Shown here in pieces: positions 1-12,232 of a DNA stretch of 64,000 nucleotides; position 1 is the first letter of the stretch; every line of letters begins with the position of its first letter. Location: assembly GCA_964398225.1 (NCBI GenBank), contig CAYNLY010000002.1, positions 19,108-83,107 of the forward strand, in the 5' to 3' direction. The notes under the pieces are model-generated. The model had not been told where the DNA came from. It did not search any database and saw only the letters and a list, made by a program, of their open reading frames with translations. The DNA comes from CAYNLY01 sp964398225 (lineage in GTDB: Bacteria > Pseudomonadota > Zetaproteobacteria > Mariprofundales > Mariprofundaceae). Both the position numbers and the translations under genes were made by a program.

Positions 1-208
1 GGGTGATGGTTTCGGCCAGGCGGTCGCGGGCCGACGCAAGCCCGTCCGCAAGGGCCAGAAACAGGGGTGCGCGCGCCTCGGGCGCCCTGGCGGCCCAGTC
101 CCTCCAGGCCCGATGCGCTCTCTCGAGCCTGGCCTGAACCTCTTCGGCGGAATCCAGCGCGCGGTCGTAGAGATGCGCGCCGGTGGCTGGATCGACGGCC
201 CGGAACAT
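1..208 (-). CDS. aldehyde dehydrogenase family protein, N-terminal fragment
   Basis: Only the first 69 codons lie in the window; the gene continues past base 1. The protein opens with MFRAVDPATGAHL, like the NPATGE-type start of NAD(P)-dependent aldehyde (often succinate-semialdehyde) dehydrogenases. It continues with the family's first helices, an A-x2-A-x3-W pattern, an R-x4-L-x2-L-A-D stretch and a final LAETIT. The catalytic Cys and Glu are outside the window, so the substrate cannot be judged. The ATG has no Shine-Dalgarno sequence. A TAGGCT hexamer sits 6 bases upstream, with TTGCAA 18 bases before that, consistent with a leaderless transcript. Family assignment is fairly safe, subfamily is not. 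Confidence 0.72.
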   Translation of the reverse strand, partial: MFRAVDPATGAHLYDRALDSAEEVQARLERAHRAWRDWAARAPEARAPLFLALADGLASARDRLAETIT

Positions 209-252
209 ATACCGAGCCTAGACCCGGGACGGCTGCGTTTGCAAGCCGGGGT

Positions 253-885
253 CTAGCGGGCCTTCCAGGGAAGAATGCGCGCGCCCATGTCGTGCCCCAG
301 CAGCCGATGCCAGAGCGTCATCGCCACATGGCCCAGCACGAGCACGAGCACAGCGTTGGCAAACCCCTCGTGCAGCTCGGCCACATCATGCCCGAGTCCG
401 TGCTCATGGCTGCCCAGCAGCCACAGCCCGAAGCCCGCGAGCGCGGCCGCAAGCGCCGCCAGAATCATGATCCCGTGCACGGACTTGGCGATCGTGTCGC
501 TCTCGCTGGGTTCGGGCAGCCGACCGGTCAGCCACATCGGAAGCTCGCGCCGCGCATCGGCGAGAAGCTCGGCCCGCCCTTCCGAGGTCATCCAGGGAAA
601 CCAGCGCCGCCAGCCCGCCTCGGCGGGCCCGGCAAAGGCCCAGATCAGCCGGAGGAGAAGCACGACGAGTGCGGCTAGCCCCCCCGCCTCATGCAGCTCG
701 GCGACCAGGCCTTCCTCATCCTGGGCGGCCGGGTCTGCCGTTCCGTGGGCAAGGGCGGTGGCGACCAGCGAGACGTGCTCGGATTCGTGCTCTCCGTCGT
801 CCATGAACTGGCCGGTGGCCAGCTGCGCGACGATCAGGATGGCCAGCAGCAGGTGAAGCCAGCGGGTGATTCGGTCGTAATGCAT
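253..885 (-). CDS. cytochrome b561-family membrane protein
   Basis: A 210-residue membrane protein with about four hydrophobic helices (residues 10-28, 68-88, 135-157 and 175-192). Helix 1 begins with the R-W-x-H pattern (His11) typical of b-type diheme cytochromes of the b561/Ni-Fe hydrogenase family. Further His residues stand at the helix ends (His65, the SVHG motif, and LGHVAMTLWH in the last helix) and could bind heme. It probably passes electrons between the quinone pool and a periplasmic partner, which is not visible here. The loop between helices 1 and 2 and the loop before helix 4 are rich in His, Asp and Glu. The gene starts 9 bases after argG ends and probably shares its transcript, an odd pairing with no obvious functional link. 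Confidence 0.75.
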   Translation of the reverse strand: MHYDRITRWLHLLLAILIVAQLATGQFMDDGEHESEHVSLVATALAHGTADPAAQDEEGLVAELHEAGGLAALVVLLLRLIWAFAGPAEAGWRRWFPWMTSEGRAELLADARRELPMWLTGRLPEPSESDTIAKSVHGIMILAALAAALAGFGLWLLGSHEHGLGHDVAELHEGFANAVLVLVLGHVAMTLWHRLLGHDMGARILPWKAR

Positions 886-894
886 GCCTCCCCC

Positions 895-2133
<1,239 letters not shown>

Positions 2134-2261
2134 CTCACACTCCGCTCGCTGCCTGGTATCGCCGCCCGCAGGCGGAGCCCGGATGCTAGCCGGCGCCACC
2201 AGCGGCTTGCAATCGCCTGTAGCCTTTGTCACCCTCCAGGCTGAGCCCTTGGGAGGTGCGG

Positions 2262-3479
2262 ATGGAGCAGTCCACGACCCGGACCGCAAACACGTTTCCG
2301 GACGCCGCGGCCACAAAGATGCTGGACGCACTGTACCGCAGGCTTGGCCGCCCCAATGTGCGAATCGAACTGGCCAGCGGCGCCGCAGTCGGCCCCGAGA
2401 ATGCGGTCGGCCGGATCATCTTCCGCGACCGCGCCACGCTCTGGAAGCTGCCCGTGAACATGAACCTGCAGTTCGGGGACGCTTTCAGCCGCGGCGACAT
2501 CAAAATCCAGGGCGACCTGATCGAGGTGCTCACCGAGATCTACCGGAAGCTGCCCAAGGGAATCGACCGCTCGCCGATTCGGAGGCTTACGCGCCAGCTC
2601 ATCAATCCGCGCCGCAATTCGCCGCTTCAGGCCAGGCGAAACATCCACGCGCATTACGACATCGGCAACGATTTCTACCGCCTCTGGCTCGACCGGGAGA
2701 TGGTCTACACCTGCGCCTATTACGAAGACGAGGATACGACGCTGGAGGAAGCGCAGCTTGCCAAGATGCATCATGTCTGCCGCAAACTCCGGCTCCGGCC
2801 GGACGAGCGGGTGGTCGAGGCGGGATGCGGCTGGGGCGCGCTCGCCCTCCACATGGCTCGTTATTACGGAGTTCGTGTCCACGCGTTCAACATCTCGCAC
2901 GAACAGATCGCCTTTGCGCGCGAGCGCGCGAAACGCGAAGGACTTTCGGACCGCGTCGAGTTCATCGAGGACGACTACCGCAACATTGACGGCACCTACG
3001 ACGCCTTCGTATCCGTCGGCATGCTCGAACACGTGGGAAGGGAACATCACGAGGAACTCGGGCGGGTGATCGATCGCGTGCTTGCGACCGCCGGCCGCGG
3101 ACTCATTCATTCTGTGGGCAGGAACCGCCGGGAAGTCATGGGCGACTGGATCGAGAAGCGCATTTTTCCGGGTTCCTATGTTCCCTCGCTCGGGGAGATG
3201 GTCGCGATCCTCGAACCGCACGATTTCTCCGTGCTCGACGTCGAAAACCTGCGCCTGCACTACGCCCGCACGCTTCGGGACTGGCTTGCCCGCTTCGACG
3301 CCTGCGCGGATAAGGTTCGAACAATGTTCGACGAGCGCTTCGTGCGCGCATGGCGGCTCTACCTCGGCGGCTGCAGCGCGGCGTTTGCGGCCGGCGCCGT
3401 TCAGCTGTTCCAGATCGTGTTTGCCCGCCCGCAGGTCAACGACCTGCCGCTGACCCGCGCCCACCTCTACCTGCCGTGA
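2262..3479 (+). CDS. cfa: cyclopropane-fatty-acyl-phospholipid synthase
   Basis: Methylates the double bond of phospholipid acyl chains with S-adenosylmethionine, normally making cyclopropane rings at the inner membrane. The 405-residue protein has the SAM motif EAGCGWG at residues 186-192. Residues matching the bicarbonate-binding active site of E. coli Cfa are present: Cys151 (YTCAYY), Glu256 (MLEHVG), His283 (IHSVG) and Tyr334 (LHYARTL), with spacing close to E. coli; the Ile two residues after the His is Val here. The start at 2262 is supported by GGGAGG five bases upstream; a TTG further upstream has no such support. It overlaps the next gene by GTGA, so the two are probably translated together. 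Confidence 0.92.
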   Translation: MEQSTTRTANTFPDAAATKMLDALYRRLGRPNVRIELASGAAVGPENAVGRIIFRDRATLWKLPVNMNLQFGDAFSRGDIKIQGDLIEVLTEIYRKLPKGIDRSPIRRLTRQLINPRRNSPLQARRNIHAHYDIGNDFYRLWLDREMVYTCAYYEDEDTTLEEAQLAKMHHVCRKLRLRPDERVVEAGCGWGALALHMARYYGVRVHAFNISHEQIAFARERAKREGLSDRVEFIEDDYRNIDGTYDAFVSVGMLEHVGREHHEELGRVIDRVLATAGRGLIHSVGRNRREVMGDWIEKRIFPGSYVPSLGEMVAILEPHDFSVLDVENLRLHYARTLRDWLARFDACADKVRTMFDERFVRAWRLYLGGCSAAFAAGAVQLFQIVFARPQVNDLPLTRAHLYLP

Positions 3480-4549
3480 CCCTGAAAAGCGACGTGCTTG
3501 TCATCGGCGGCGGGCCCGCCGGTTCGAGCTGCGCCTGGCGACTGAGGCAGGCGGGCATCTCGGTGCGCGTGCTCGATGCGCGCGCCTTCCCGCGCGACAA
3601 GGTCTGCGCGGGCTGGATTACGCCGGCGGCGCTCGCCCTGCGCAGGCTCAGCCCCGAGGACTACCCCCATCTGATTCAGCCGATCCGCCGCTTCCGGGTC
3701 GGACTGATGGACGGCAGCCCGCACGAGTTCGGCTACCCTCGCCCGGTCAGCTACGGCATCCGGCGCTGCGAGTTCGATCACTGGCTTCTGGACAAGGCCG
3801 GCGCCGAGGTGCATGCTCCGGCACCCGTCCGACGCATTGAACGCAAGGGAACGCGCTGGATCGTCAACGACCGTTTCGAGGCCCCGATGCTCGTGGGCGC
3901 GGGCGGCCATTTCTGCCCGCTCGCCCGCCACCTCGGCGCGCGGCCCGGCCGAAGCGAACCTGCGGTTCATGCGCAGGAGGCCGAGTTTGAAATCCCCGGT
4001 TCCTGGTCCGACTCGCTGGTGGTGGAAGCCGACCGCCCCGAGCTCTACTTCTGCCCGGACCTGGCCGGATACGGCTGGATCTTCCGCAAGGGACCGGTGC
4101 TGAACATCGGACTGGGTCGGATCGGGGAGCGGGGCCTGGCCGCGCAGGTGGAGCGGTTCGTGGACTGGCTGATCGATACCGGCCGCCTTCCCGGGCGCCC
4201 TGCTGCCCCGTTCCGCGGCCATGCCTATCTGCTGGCCAAGCACGCACGCCGGAAGGTCGCGGCCGACGGCGCGCTCCTCGTGGGCGACGCGGCGGGGCTG
4301 GCGCACGATGTGAGCGGCGAAGGGATCAGGCCGGCGATCGAATCCGGCCTGTGGGCGGCCGAAACCATCCTCGAGGCGGACGGCGACTACCGGGAATCGC
4401 GCCTAGCGGGCTATGCGGAGCGGCTGAGGAACCTGCGCCGGTCTTCTCCTGCCCTGCCCCTGAGGCTTGCGCGACTCGGGTTCCGCTTCGGGCCGCTGGT
4501 GCGGCGCCTGATCGTCGAACAGGGCTTCCTTGGAGGAAGGCTTAGCTGA
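3476..4549 (+). CDS. FAD-dependent oxidoreductase, geranylgeranyl reductase family
   Basis: A 357-residue flavoprotein. The N-terminus carries the dinucleotide fold GxGxxG (Gly11-Gly16) followed by the Asp of VLDAR. The second FAD motif, [16 protein letters not shown] at residues 269-284, is the form seen in geranylgeranyl reductases, which saturate isolated C=C bonds of lipids. An early KVCAGW segment matches the family's conserved Cys region. The start is a GTG whose last two bases belong to the cfa stop codon (GTGA). This tight coupling suggests both proteins act on the same membrane lipid. Inference: it may reduce a methylated or unsaturated acyl chain. Its 3' end overlaps the convergent argF by 8 bases. 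Confidence 0.75.
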   Translation: MTLKSDVLVIGGGPAGSSCAWRLRQAGISVRVLDARAFPRDKVCAGWITPAALALRRLSPEDYPHLIQPIRRFRVGLMDGSPHEFGYPRPVSYGIRRCEFDHWLLDKAGAEVHAPAPVRRIERKGTRWIVNDRFEAPMLVGAGGHFCPLARHLGARPGRSEPAVHAQEAEFEIPGSWSDSLVVEADRPELYFCPDLAGYGWIFRKGPVLNIGLGRIGERGLAAQVERFVDWLIDTGRLPGRPAAPFRGHAYLLAKHARRKVAADGALLVGDAAGLAHDVSGEGIRPAIESGLWAAETILEADGDYRESRLAGYAERLRNLRRSSPALPLRLARLGFRFGPLVRRLIVEQGFLGGRLS

Positions 4550-5465
4550 GCAGGAACTCCAAGAGCGCCTTCTGCGCATGCAGCCGGTTTTCCGCCTCGT
4601 CCCAGACCACCGACTGCGGCCCGTCGATGACCTCCGCGGTCACTTCCTCACCGCGATGCGCGGGCAGGCAGTGCATGAACAGGGCGTCCGCCCGCGCCTC
4701 GGCCATGACGCGCGCATCGACGGTGAAGCCCGAGAAGGCGCGCGCCCGCTCCACCTGCTCGTCTTCCTGACCCATCGACGCCCAGACATCGGTCGTAACC
4801 AGATCGGCGTCGCGCGCAGCTTCCAGGGAATCGTCGGTCAACCGCACTTCGGCGCCCAGATCTCGCGCGGCCGCTAGCAGGCGCTCGTCCGGCCCGTAGC
4901 CTTCGGGACAGGCGAGGTTGAGGCGGTAGCCGAAGGTCACCGCGCCGTTGATCCAGGAATGGGCCATGTTGTTTCCGTCCCCGATCCAGGCGACGGTCCG
5001 GCCCGTGATCGGTCCGCGATGCTCCTCGAACGTGAACACATCGGCCAGAATCTGGCAGGGATGGGTGAGATCGGTCAGCGCGTTGATGACCGGCACGCGC
5101 GAATGGGCCGCGAAACGCTGGATGATCTCGTGCCCGAAGGTCCGGATCGTGATGCCATCCACCATCCGGGACAGCACGCGGGCGGTATCCTCGATCGGCT
5201 CGCCGCGACCGAGCTGCGTCGTGCCCGAATGGAGGAACAGCGCATGGCCTCCCAGCTGATACATCCCGACCTCGAAGGACACGCGCGTGCGGGTGCTCGC
5301 CTTGTCGAAGATCATGCCGAGCGTCTTGCCCGCCAGCGGCCGATGGGCTTCACCCCGTTTCTGCCGGGCCTTGATCCACGCGGCCCGTTCCAAGAGCCCT
5401 CGGGCCTCGTCCGGGGTGAGATCCAGCAGCGTCAGAAAATGGCGCGGCGAAGCGTTTCTGCTCAT
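4542..5465 (-). CDS. argF: ornithine carbamoyltransferase
   Basis: Makes citrulline from ornithine and carbamoyl phosphate in the cytoplasm. The 307-residue protein has the carbamoyl-phosphate loop STRTR at residues 57-61, HPCQ at 135-138 and the ornithine-site HCLP at 265-268, all intact and correctly spaced. It is full length for the anabolic enzyme. Its ATG overlaps the argD stop as ATGA, so argD and argF form a two-gene arginine operon with coupled translation. The final codons overlap the convergent flavoprotein gene. Confidence 0.95.
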   Translation of the reverse strand: MSRNASPRHFLTLLDLTPDEARGLLERAAWIKARQKRGEAHRPLAGKTLGMIFDKASTRTRVSFEVGMYQLGGHALFLHSGTTQLGRGEPIEDTARVLSRMVDGITIRTFGHEIIQRFAAHSRVPVINALTDLTHPCQILADVFTFEEHRGPITGRTVAWIGDGNNMAHSWINGAVTFGYRLNLACPEGYGPDERLLAAARDLGAEVRLTDDSLEAARDADLVTTDVWASMGQEDEQVERARAFSGFTVDARVMAEARADALFMHCLPAHRGEEVTAEVIDGPQSVVWDEAENRLHAQKALLEFLLS

Positions 5466-6583
5466 GATGCCTCCAGCGCGCGGGCAAGCATGCCCACGGC
5501 TTGATCGATTTCTTCCGCGGTCACATTCAGCGGCGGAAGCAGCCGCAGCACGCGCGGGCCCGCGCCGACCAGCAGCAGGCCCTCGCCGCGCGCGGCCTCG
5601 AGCACCGGCTGGGCCTCGCGCCTGAGTGCGACGCCGACAAGGAAGCCCAGCCCCCGGATCTCGTCGATGTCGGCGGGATGCGCGCGCTTGAGCTCCCGCA
5701 GCTTGTTGCGCAGGCGATCCCCCTGGATCCGGACGTGCTCGAGCAGCCCCTCGCGCTCGATGACCTCGAGCACCGTCAGCGCGGCGCGGCAGGCCAGCGG
5801 ATTGCCGCCNNNNNNNNNNNNNNNNNNNNNNNNNNNNNNNNNNNNNNNNNNNNNNNNNNNNNNNNNNNNNNNNNNNNNNNNNNNNNNNNNNNNNNNNNNN
5901 NNNNNNNNNCGCCCGGTCCTTCCCATGCCCGTCTGCACCTCATCGAAGATCAGCAGCGCGCCGGACTGGTCGCACAATGTTCGAACATCGCGCAGATATT
6001 CGGCCGAGGCGACGTTCACGCCGCCCTCGCCCTGCACCGGCTCGAGGATCACGGCGGCGACATCGCCCGCGTCCAGCTCCGCCGCAAGCGCCTCGGCATC
6101 GTTGAAGGGCACATGCCGGAACCCTTCGGGCAGCGGATCGAAGCCCGTCTTGACCTTGTCCTGCCCGGTCGCCGTGAGCGTGGCCAGCGTCCGGCCATGA
6201 AAGGATCCCGTGGCCGCCACGATCGCCCGCTTGGGCTCGCCGCGGTCGTGCCAGTACTTGCGGACCAGCTTGAAGGCGGCCTCGTTGGCCTCGGCGCCCG
6301 AGTTGCAGAAAAAGGCGCGATCCAGCCCCGAACAGGCCGCGAGCTTCCGGGCAAGCTCCGCCTGCTCGGGTATCCCGAACAGATTGGAGCAGTGAATCAT
6401 CCGGCCGGCCTGATGGCAGATGGCTTCGCGCAGCGCCGGATGCGCATGGCCCAGCGCGTTCACCGCGATGCCCGAGGTGAAATCGAGATATTCGCGTCCG
6501 GCATCGTCCCAGACGCGCGCGCCCTCGCCCCGCACCAGATTCACGGGAACGCGCGCGTAGTTGTTCATCAACACCGCATCCAT
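5462..6583 (-). CDS. argD: acetylornithine aminotransferase, interrupted by an assembly gap
   Basis: PLP-dependent transaminase of arginine (and often lysine) synthesis. The visible parts carry the family signature: [15 protein letters not shown] near the start, [21 protein letters not shown], the EPVQGEGGV loop, [12 protein letters not shown] and, after the gap, GGNPLAC. A run of 100 N (5810-5909) removes the stretch between MGRTG and GGNPLAC, including the PLP-binding lysine. E. coli ArgD has about 49 residues there, so the true missing length is probably near 145-150 bases, not 100. The frame is kept on both sides, and I see no sign of a broken gene. The ATG at 6583 has no Shine-Dalgarno sequence but a TAGGCT hexamer 6 bases upstream. 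It is followed by argF with an ATGA overlap. Confidence 0.9.
   Translation of the reverse strand: MDAVLMNNYARVPVNLVRGEGARVWDDAGREYLDFTSGIAVNALGHAHPALREAICHQAGRMIHCSNLFGIPEQAELARKLAACSGLDRAFFCNSGAEANEAAFKLVRKYWHDRGEPKRAIVAATGSFHGRTLATLTATGQDKVKTGFDPLPEGFRHVPFNDAEALAAELDAGDVAAVILEPVQGEGGVNVASAEYLRDVRTLCDQSGALLIFDEVQTGMGRTGXXXXXXXXXXXXXXXXXXXXXXXXXXXXXXXXXXGGNPLACRAALTVLEVIEREGLLEHVRIQGDRLRNKLRELKRAHPADIDEIRGLGFLVGVALRREAQPVLEAARGEGLLLVGAGPRVLRLLPPLNVTAEEIDQAVGMLARALEAS
5810..5909. other. assembly gap of 100 N inside argD
   Basis: Exactly 100 N, the usual placeholder for a gap of unknown size. It lies within argD, between the codons for MGRTG and GGNPLAC. The family spacing suggests roughly 145-150 missing bases. 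Confidence 0.97.
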
Positions 6584-6655
6584 GACCGAAGCCTAGCGGC
6601 CGCCACGGCCGCGGGCCATCTTCCCCCGCGCAGGCCTTGCCATTAGGCTCGGGCC

Positions 6656-7312
6656 ATGGGCGGGAGCATGAGACGCACACGCATCAAGATCTGCGGCATC
6701 ACCCGGATGGAGGATGCGCGCGCCGCCTCCTCGCTCGGCGTGGATGCGATCGGATTCGTGTTCTACGACCGGTCCCCCCGATACATCGAACCGATCAAGG
6801 CGGGCCGGATCATCCGCGATCTGCCTCCGTTCGTCTCGGCGGTCGGGCTGTTCGTGAATCCCACGCAGGACGAAATCGACGAGGTGCTCGAATACTGCGC
6901 TCTGGGCGTCATCCAGCTGCATGGCGACGAATCGCCGGAGTTCTGCGACGCGCAGCCCCGGCGGGTGATCAAGGCCGTGCCGATCGAGCGGCCGGACGAC
7001 CTGAAGCGCGTGCATCAGTATCCCTGCGCGGTGCTGCTCGATGCCAAGGCGCCGCCCGGGGTTTACGGCGGCACCGGCGCATCCTTCGACTGGCGGCTCG
7101 TGGCTGAGCTCGAACACGAGCATCCGCTGATTCTGGCCGGCGGCCTGAATCCCGAGAACGTGCGCGACGCGCTCGCCGTGCGCGACTGGTTTGCCGTCGA
7201 TGTCTCGACCGGTGTCGAATCCGCGCCGGGCATCAAGGACGAGGCGCGGATGCGCGCCTTCGTCGAGGCGGTGAACCGTCATGATTCCGCAACTTCCGAG
7301 GTGAACGCTTGA
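6656..7312 (+). CDS. trpF: phosphoribosylanthranilate isomerase
   Basis: Third step of tryptophan synthesis, an Amadori rearrangement of phosphoribosylanthranilate in a TIM barrel. The protein has the catalytic Cys in KICGIT (residues 11-16), the QLHGDE strand, the catalytic Asp in LLDAKAPP, and the phosphate-binding GGLNPENV and [10 protein letters not shown] motifs. Length 218 is normal. Two ATGs are possible, 6656 and 6668; neither has a well-placed Shine-Dalgarno sequence. A TAGGCT hexamer lies 6 bases before 6656, which fits the leaderless pattern seen elsewhere in the window. The stop overlaps the TTG start of trpB. No trp attenuator or leader peptide is visible in the 72-base gap to argD. 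Confidence 0.93.
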   Translation: MGGSMRRTRIKICGITRMEDARAASSLGVDAIGFVFYDRSPRYIEPIKAGRIIRDLPPFVSAVGLFVNPTQDEIDEVLEYCALGVIQLHGDESPEFCDAQPRRVIKAVPIERPDDLKRVHQYPCAVLLDAKAPPGVYGGTGASFDWRLVAELEHEHPLILAGGLNPENVRDALAVRDWFAVDVSTGVESAPGIKDEARMRAFVEAVNRHDSATSEVNA

Positions 7313-8534
7313 AAGCCCTTCCCCCCTACGATTTCACGCTGACCCACGAGCCCGATCCGCTCGGTCACTTCGGGCGCTTCGGCGGCCGGTTCGCGGCCGA
7401 AACCTTGATGCGTCCGCTGGAGGAACTGGAGGCCGCGTTCTACGAGGCCTGGGCCGACGAGGCGTTTCAGCGGGAGCGCATCGCGCTGCTCAAGCATTAC
7501 GTGGGCCGGCCCACGCCGCTGTATCACGCCGAGCGTCTCAGCCGGGAGCTCGGAGGCGCCCAGATCTGGCTCAAGCGGGAGGATCTGACCCACACCGGAG
7601 CGCACAAGATCAACAACACGATCGGCCAGGGACTGCTCGCCGTGCGCATGGGCAAGAAGCGCGTGATCGCCGAAACCGGGGCGGGCCAGCACGGCGTGGC
7701 CACGGCGACGGTGGCGGCGAAGTTCGGCCTTGCCTGCGACGTCTACATGGGCCGCGAGGACGTCGAACGCCAGAAGCCGAACGTGCTGCGCATGCGGCTT
7801 CTCGGCGCCAACGTCATCCCCGTCGATTCGGGCACGGCCACGCTGAAGGATGCGCTGAACGAAGCGCTGCGGGACTGGGTGGCCAGCTGCGAGAGCACGT
7901 TCTACATCATCGGCACCGTGGCCGGACCCCACCCCTATCCGCTGATGGTGCGCCAGTTCCACGCGGTCATCGGGCAGGAAGCGCGCGCGCAGATGCTCGA
8001 GCAGGCCGGCCGGCTGCCGGACGTTGCCGTCGCCTGCGTGGGCGGAGGCTCGAACGCGATGGGGCTGTTTCATCCCCTTCGCGACTCCGGCATCCGCCTG
8101 GTCGCCGTCGAGGCCGCGGGCGAAGGCCTGGACTCGGGAAGGCATGCCGCGTCCCTGGGCGCGGGAAAGCCCGGCATCCTGCACGGCAACCTGACCTACC
8201 TGCTCGAGGACGAGGAAGGCCAGATCCAGGGCACGCACAGCATCTCGGCAGGCCTCGACTATCCGGGCGTGGGGCCGGAGCTTGCCTGGATGCATGAAAA
8301 CGGCGAGCTCGAGCTCGATTCGGCGACCGATGCCGAGGCGCTGGAAGCCTTCCAGCAGCTCACCCGCAGCGAGGGCATCATTCCGGCACTGGAATCGAGC
8401 CATGCGCTGGCTGCGGCCATGCGCATCGCGGCGACGATGAAGCCGGATCAGCATGTGCTGGTCAATCTCTCGGGCCGCGGCGACAAGGACATGAACACGG
8501 TCTTCCGCGCCCTGGGCTGGGTGGAGGATGCACG

Positions 8535-8538
<4 letters not shown>
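7309..8538 (+). CDS. trpB: tryptophan synthase beta chain
   Basis: Condenses indole and serine to tryptophan with PLP. The 409-residue protein has the PLP lysine Lys100 in HTGAHKINN, the AETGAGQHG stretch, the phosphate-cup GGGSNAMG and the final SGRGDKD. The start is a TTG sharing bases with the trpF stop (TTGA). GAGGTG lies five bases before it, which supports this rare start codon; no ATG fits the N-terminus. The alpha subunit follows directly with an ATGA overlap, matching the need for a 1:1 complex. Confidence 0.96.
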
Positions 8539-9346
<808 letters not shown>

Positions 9347-9350
<4 letters not shown>

Positions 9351-10132
9351 AAATCAAGGTTCTGGGATGCTACGGCGGCCAGCTGCTCGGCTTTCACCTG
9401 ACCTCGTTTCTCGTCAACGAGTCGATCCTGCTGGATGCCGGCAGCCCCACCGAGGCGCTGTCGCTCGAGCAGCAGCATGCCGTCCGGCACATTTTTCTGT
9501 CGCACACGCATCTGGACCACATCAAGGACATCGGCTTTCTGGCCGACAATCGTTCGCTGAAGCGCCTGGGCGGCAACGCCGACAACCGGACGATCACGAT
9601 CCATTCGCTGCCCGAAAACCTCAAGGTGCTGAAAAAGCACTACCTCAACGATCTCGTCTGGCCCGACTTCACGAAGATTCCTTCCGAGGACGATCCGATC
9701 CTTCGGCTTTCGCCGTTCGCGCCCGAACAGCCGATCGAGGCCGACGGAATCCGGATCACGCCCATTCCGGTCACCCATCCCGTGCCCTGCACCGGGTTTC
9801 TGATCGAGGAAAACGGGATGCAGTTCCTCTACACCGCGGATACGGGCCGGACCGACCGGATCTGGGAGGTGGCCAACGCCCAGCCGAACCTGCAGGGCAT
9901 CATCATGGACTGCTCGTTTCCGAACGAGTTCGAGCGGCTCGCCGAGGTCAGCGGGCATCTGACGCCGAACGGGATGCGGGACGAACTGCGGAAGTTCAAG
10001 CGCCTCGGCGATGTGCCGGTGTACCTGTACCATATGAAGCCCGAATCGCTCAGCGTCCTCACGGCCCAGGTCGAGCGGCTCGACATTCCCCACCTGAGGA
10101 TGCTGACGCAGGTGGACGAGCTTCTGTTCTAG
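9347..10132 (+). CDS. metallo-beta-lactamase-fold hydrolase, class II cyclic-nucleotide phosphodiesterase-like
   Basis: A 261-residue cytoplasmic metallohydrolase. The metal site HTHLDH (residues 53-58) matches the H-x-H-L-D-H signature of class II 3',5'-cyclic-nucleotide phosphodiesterases (yeast Pde1, Vibrio CpdP). It is preceded by LLDAGS and followed by later ligands in VTHPVP, YTADTG and MDCSFP. The start is the ATG overlapping the trpA stop, with GGGGGACGG just upstream. It sits between trpA and accD, where many gammaproteobacteria have trpA followed directly by accD, so it looks inserted into a conserved operon. It is shorter than Pde1 or CpdP, and cAMP hydrolysis is inferred rather than certain. 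Confidence 0.75.
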
Positions 10133-10142
10133 GGGTGCGTCA

Positions 10143-11015
10143 ATGAGCTGGTTTACCCGTCTTCTGGGCACGCCCCGCACCGTGCTCCGCTCCGGAGAAT
10201 CCTCCACGCCGGAGGGCCTGTGGACGAAATGTCCGGCCTGCGGCGAGGCGGTCTATCACAAGGAACTGCAGCGCAATCAGCTCGTCTGCCCGAAATGCGA
10301 CCATCATCTTCGCATGTCGGCCGCCGAGCGCGCGGCAAGCCTTTTCGACGAGGGCAGCATCGAGCCCTGCGACACCGGACTCCGGAGCGTGGACCCGCTC
10401 AACTTCCGGGATAAGAAACGCTACCGCGACCGGCTCAAGGAAGCGGCCAAGAAGGCCGGACCCGAGGATGCGGTCCGCAACTTCCTCGGCGACATCCACG
10501 GCCGCACGGTGTCGGCCTCGATCTTCGAGTTCGCCTTCATGGGCGGGTCGATGGGCTCGGTCGTCGGCGAAAAGATCGTGCGGGCGATGGAGCGCGCGAT
10601 CGACCGCGGCTGCCCGTACCTGCTCGTGACGGCATCCGGAGGCGCCCGGATGCAGGAGAGCGTGCTCTCGCTGATGCAGATGGCGAAGACAAGCGCGGCC
10701 GTCAACCGCCTGAACGAGGCCAGAATCCCCTTCGTCTGCGTGCTGACCGACCCGACGATGGGCGGCGTGTCCGCCTCGGTGGCCTGGCTGGGCGACGTCA
10801 TCCTTGCCGAGCCGGGCGCTCTGGTCGGTTTCGCGGGCCCGCGCGTGATTCAGGAAACGGTCGGACAGAAGCTGCCCGAGGGCTTCCAGCGCGCCGAGTT
10901 TCTGCTTGAGCACGGCCTGATCGACGACGTCGTGCACCGGCACCGGCTCAAGGACTACCTCGCAACCCTGCTTGCGCACCTTTCCAGCAGGCCCTACCGC
11001 CAGCGCCAGGCCTGA
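10143..11015 (+). CDS. accD: acetyl-CoA carboxylase carboxyltransferase subunit beta
   Basis: Carboxyltransferase subunit that, with AccA (not in the window), moves CO2 from carboxybiotin to acetyl-CoA to make malonyl-CoA. The N-terminal zinc ribbon is complete: Cys30, Cys33, Cys49 and Cys52. The crotonase-fold core has TASGGARMQES, TDPTMGGVSAS and the GFAGPRVIQ segment typical of AccD. Length 290 is usual. It follows the PDE-like gene by 10 bases and precedes folC by 12, the common accD-folC order. Biotin carrier and carboxylase subunits (accB, accC) are encoded 19 kb away. Confidence 0.96.
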   Translation: MSWFTRLLGTPRTVLRSGESSTPEGLWTKCPACGEAVYHKELQRNQLVCPKCDHHLRMSAAERAASLFDEGSIEPCDTGLRSVDPLNFRDKKRYRDRLKEAAKKAGPEDAVRNFLGDIHGRTVSASIFEFAFMGGSMGSVVGEKIVRAMERAIDRGCPYLLVTASGGARMQESVLSLMQMAKTSAAVNRLNEARIPFVCVLTDPTMGGVSASVAWLGDVILAEPGALVGFAGPRVIQETVGQKLPEGFQRAEFLLEHGLIDDVVHRHRLKDYLATLLAHLSSRPYRQRQA

Positions 11016-11027
11016 AGCGCCGGCCCG

Positions 11028-12179
11028 ATGAGTCCGGCCCAGGACATCGAGCGCTGGCTTTCGGCGCTGGGTTCGCCCGGCGCGGACCGGGACTACCGCC
11101 CGGGGCACGAACGGGTGCGCAGGCTGCTCGATGCGCTTTCGCTCGCACGCCCGCGCCTGCGCGTGCGCATCGCCGGCACGAACGGCAAGGGCTCGACCGC
11201 CCACATGCTGGCCGCAGCGCTCCGCTCGCAGGGCCATCGCGTCGGCCTCTACACCTCGCCGCACATCCGGCGCTTCAACGAACGCATCCGGATGAACGGC
11301 GCGCCCGTCGGCGACGCCATGCTCCGGAGGCTTGCCGAGCGCATCCTGCCGCGGGCGCGGCAATGCGGCGCATCCTATTTCGAGGCCGCCACAGCGATGG
11401 CGCTTGCCGCGTTTTCCGAAATGCGGGCGGACGTCGAGATCCTGGAGGCCGGCGTCGGCGCGCGGCTGGATGCGACCACCGCGGTGCCCGCAGACCTTGC
11501 GCTCATCACGCCAATCGGGCTGGATCACCAGGCCTGGCTCGGCGACAGCCTTGCCGCGATCGCCAAGGAAAAAGCCCATGCCTTTCGCGGCTGCCGCTGG
11601 AAGATTTCCGCCCCGCAGCCGGAGGAGGTTCGCGCCGTGCTCCGGCGCCATGCGCCCGATCTGATCGTCGCTCGCCTGTGGCCCGAAAACGAGCCGCTGG
11701 CTAGCTCCGGAATGTTCCAGCGGGTCAACGCGGGCCTCGCCTGGAGCGCCTGCGAATGCCTCGCTGAGGCGGGCTTCGTTCCGGACCGGGAACGCGCGCG
11801 CAGGGCCATTGCCGCCACCGAGGTGCCCGGGCGCTTCGCCCGCCACTTCCTGGGCCGAACCGAGATCCGGCTCGATCCCGCCCACAACCGTCATGCGGTC
11901 GAGGCGCTGCTTCCGGACATCCGGGCGTGCGCGCCGTGGGACGCCATCCTCGTCCATCCCCGGGCCGACCGCTCGCTCGACGACTGCCTTTCCCTGCTTG
12001 CGCCGTTCGCCCGCCGGCTGATCACCCGCGAGGACGAACCCGACCCCGCCGCCGCGCTCGAGCATGCGCTGAGCCGTGCTTGCGGCGGGCGCGTGCTCGC
12101 CATCGGATCGTTCGTCAGTCTGGGCGCCTGGACCGCCTTGATCGACCGAATGCAGAGCGCGGAGGACGTCCGCGCTTGA
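11028..12179 (+). CDS. folC: folylpolyglutamate / dihydrofolate synthase
   Basis: Adds glutamate to dihydropteroate and folates. The Mur-ligase-type P-loop GTNGKGST is at residues 50-57, followed by GLYTSPHIRRFNERI, the SYFEAATAMA helix, EAGVGARLDATT and TPIGLDHQAWLG. The C-terminal domain begins around PGRFARHFLG, with the DPAHNRHA motif. At 383 residues it is some 40 shorter than the E. coli enzyme, mostly in the C-terminal domain, but the key motifs are intact. It follows accD in the same operon. Confidence 0.93.
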   Translation: MSPAQDIERWLSALGSPGADRDYRPGHERVRRLLDALSLARPRLRVRIAGTNGKGSTAHMLAAALRSQGHRVGLYTSPHIRRFNERIRMNGAPVGDAMLRRLAERILPRARQCGASYFEAATAMALAAFSEMRADVEILEAGVGARLDATTAVPADLALITPIGLDHQAWLGDSLAAIAKEKAHAFRGCRWKISAPQPEEVRAVLRRHAPDLIVARLWPENEPLASSGMFQRVNAGLAWSACECLAEAGFVPDRERARRAIAATEVPGRFARHFLGRTEIRLDPAHNRHAVEALLPDIRACAPWDAILVHPRADRSLDDCLSLLAPFARRLITREDEPDPAAALEHALSRACGGRVLAIGSFVSLGAWTALIDRMQSAEDVRA

Positions 12180-12232
12180 CGAACGACTCACCCTGGTCTT
12201 CACTGGCGGAACCGGAGGGAGGTGGTACGCCC

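Noticed and set aside
6584..6655. Possible trp leader peptide or attenuator before trpF
   Set aside because: The gap is only 72 bases, holds no Trp-rich frame and no hairpin with a T-run.
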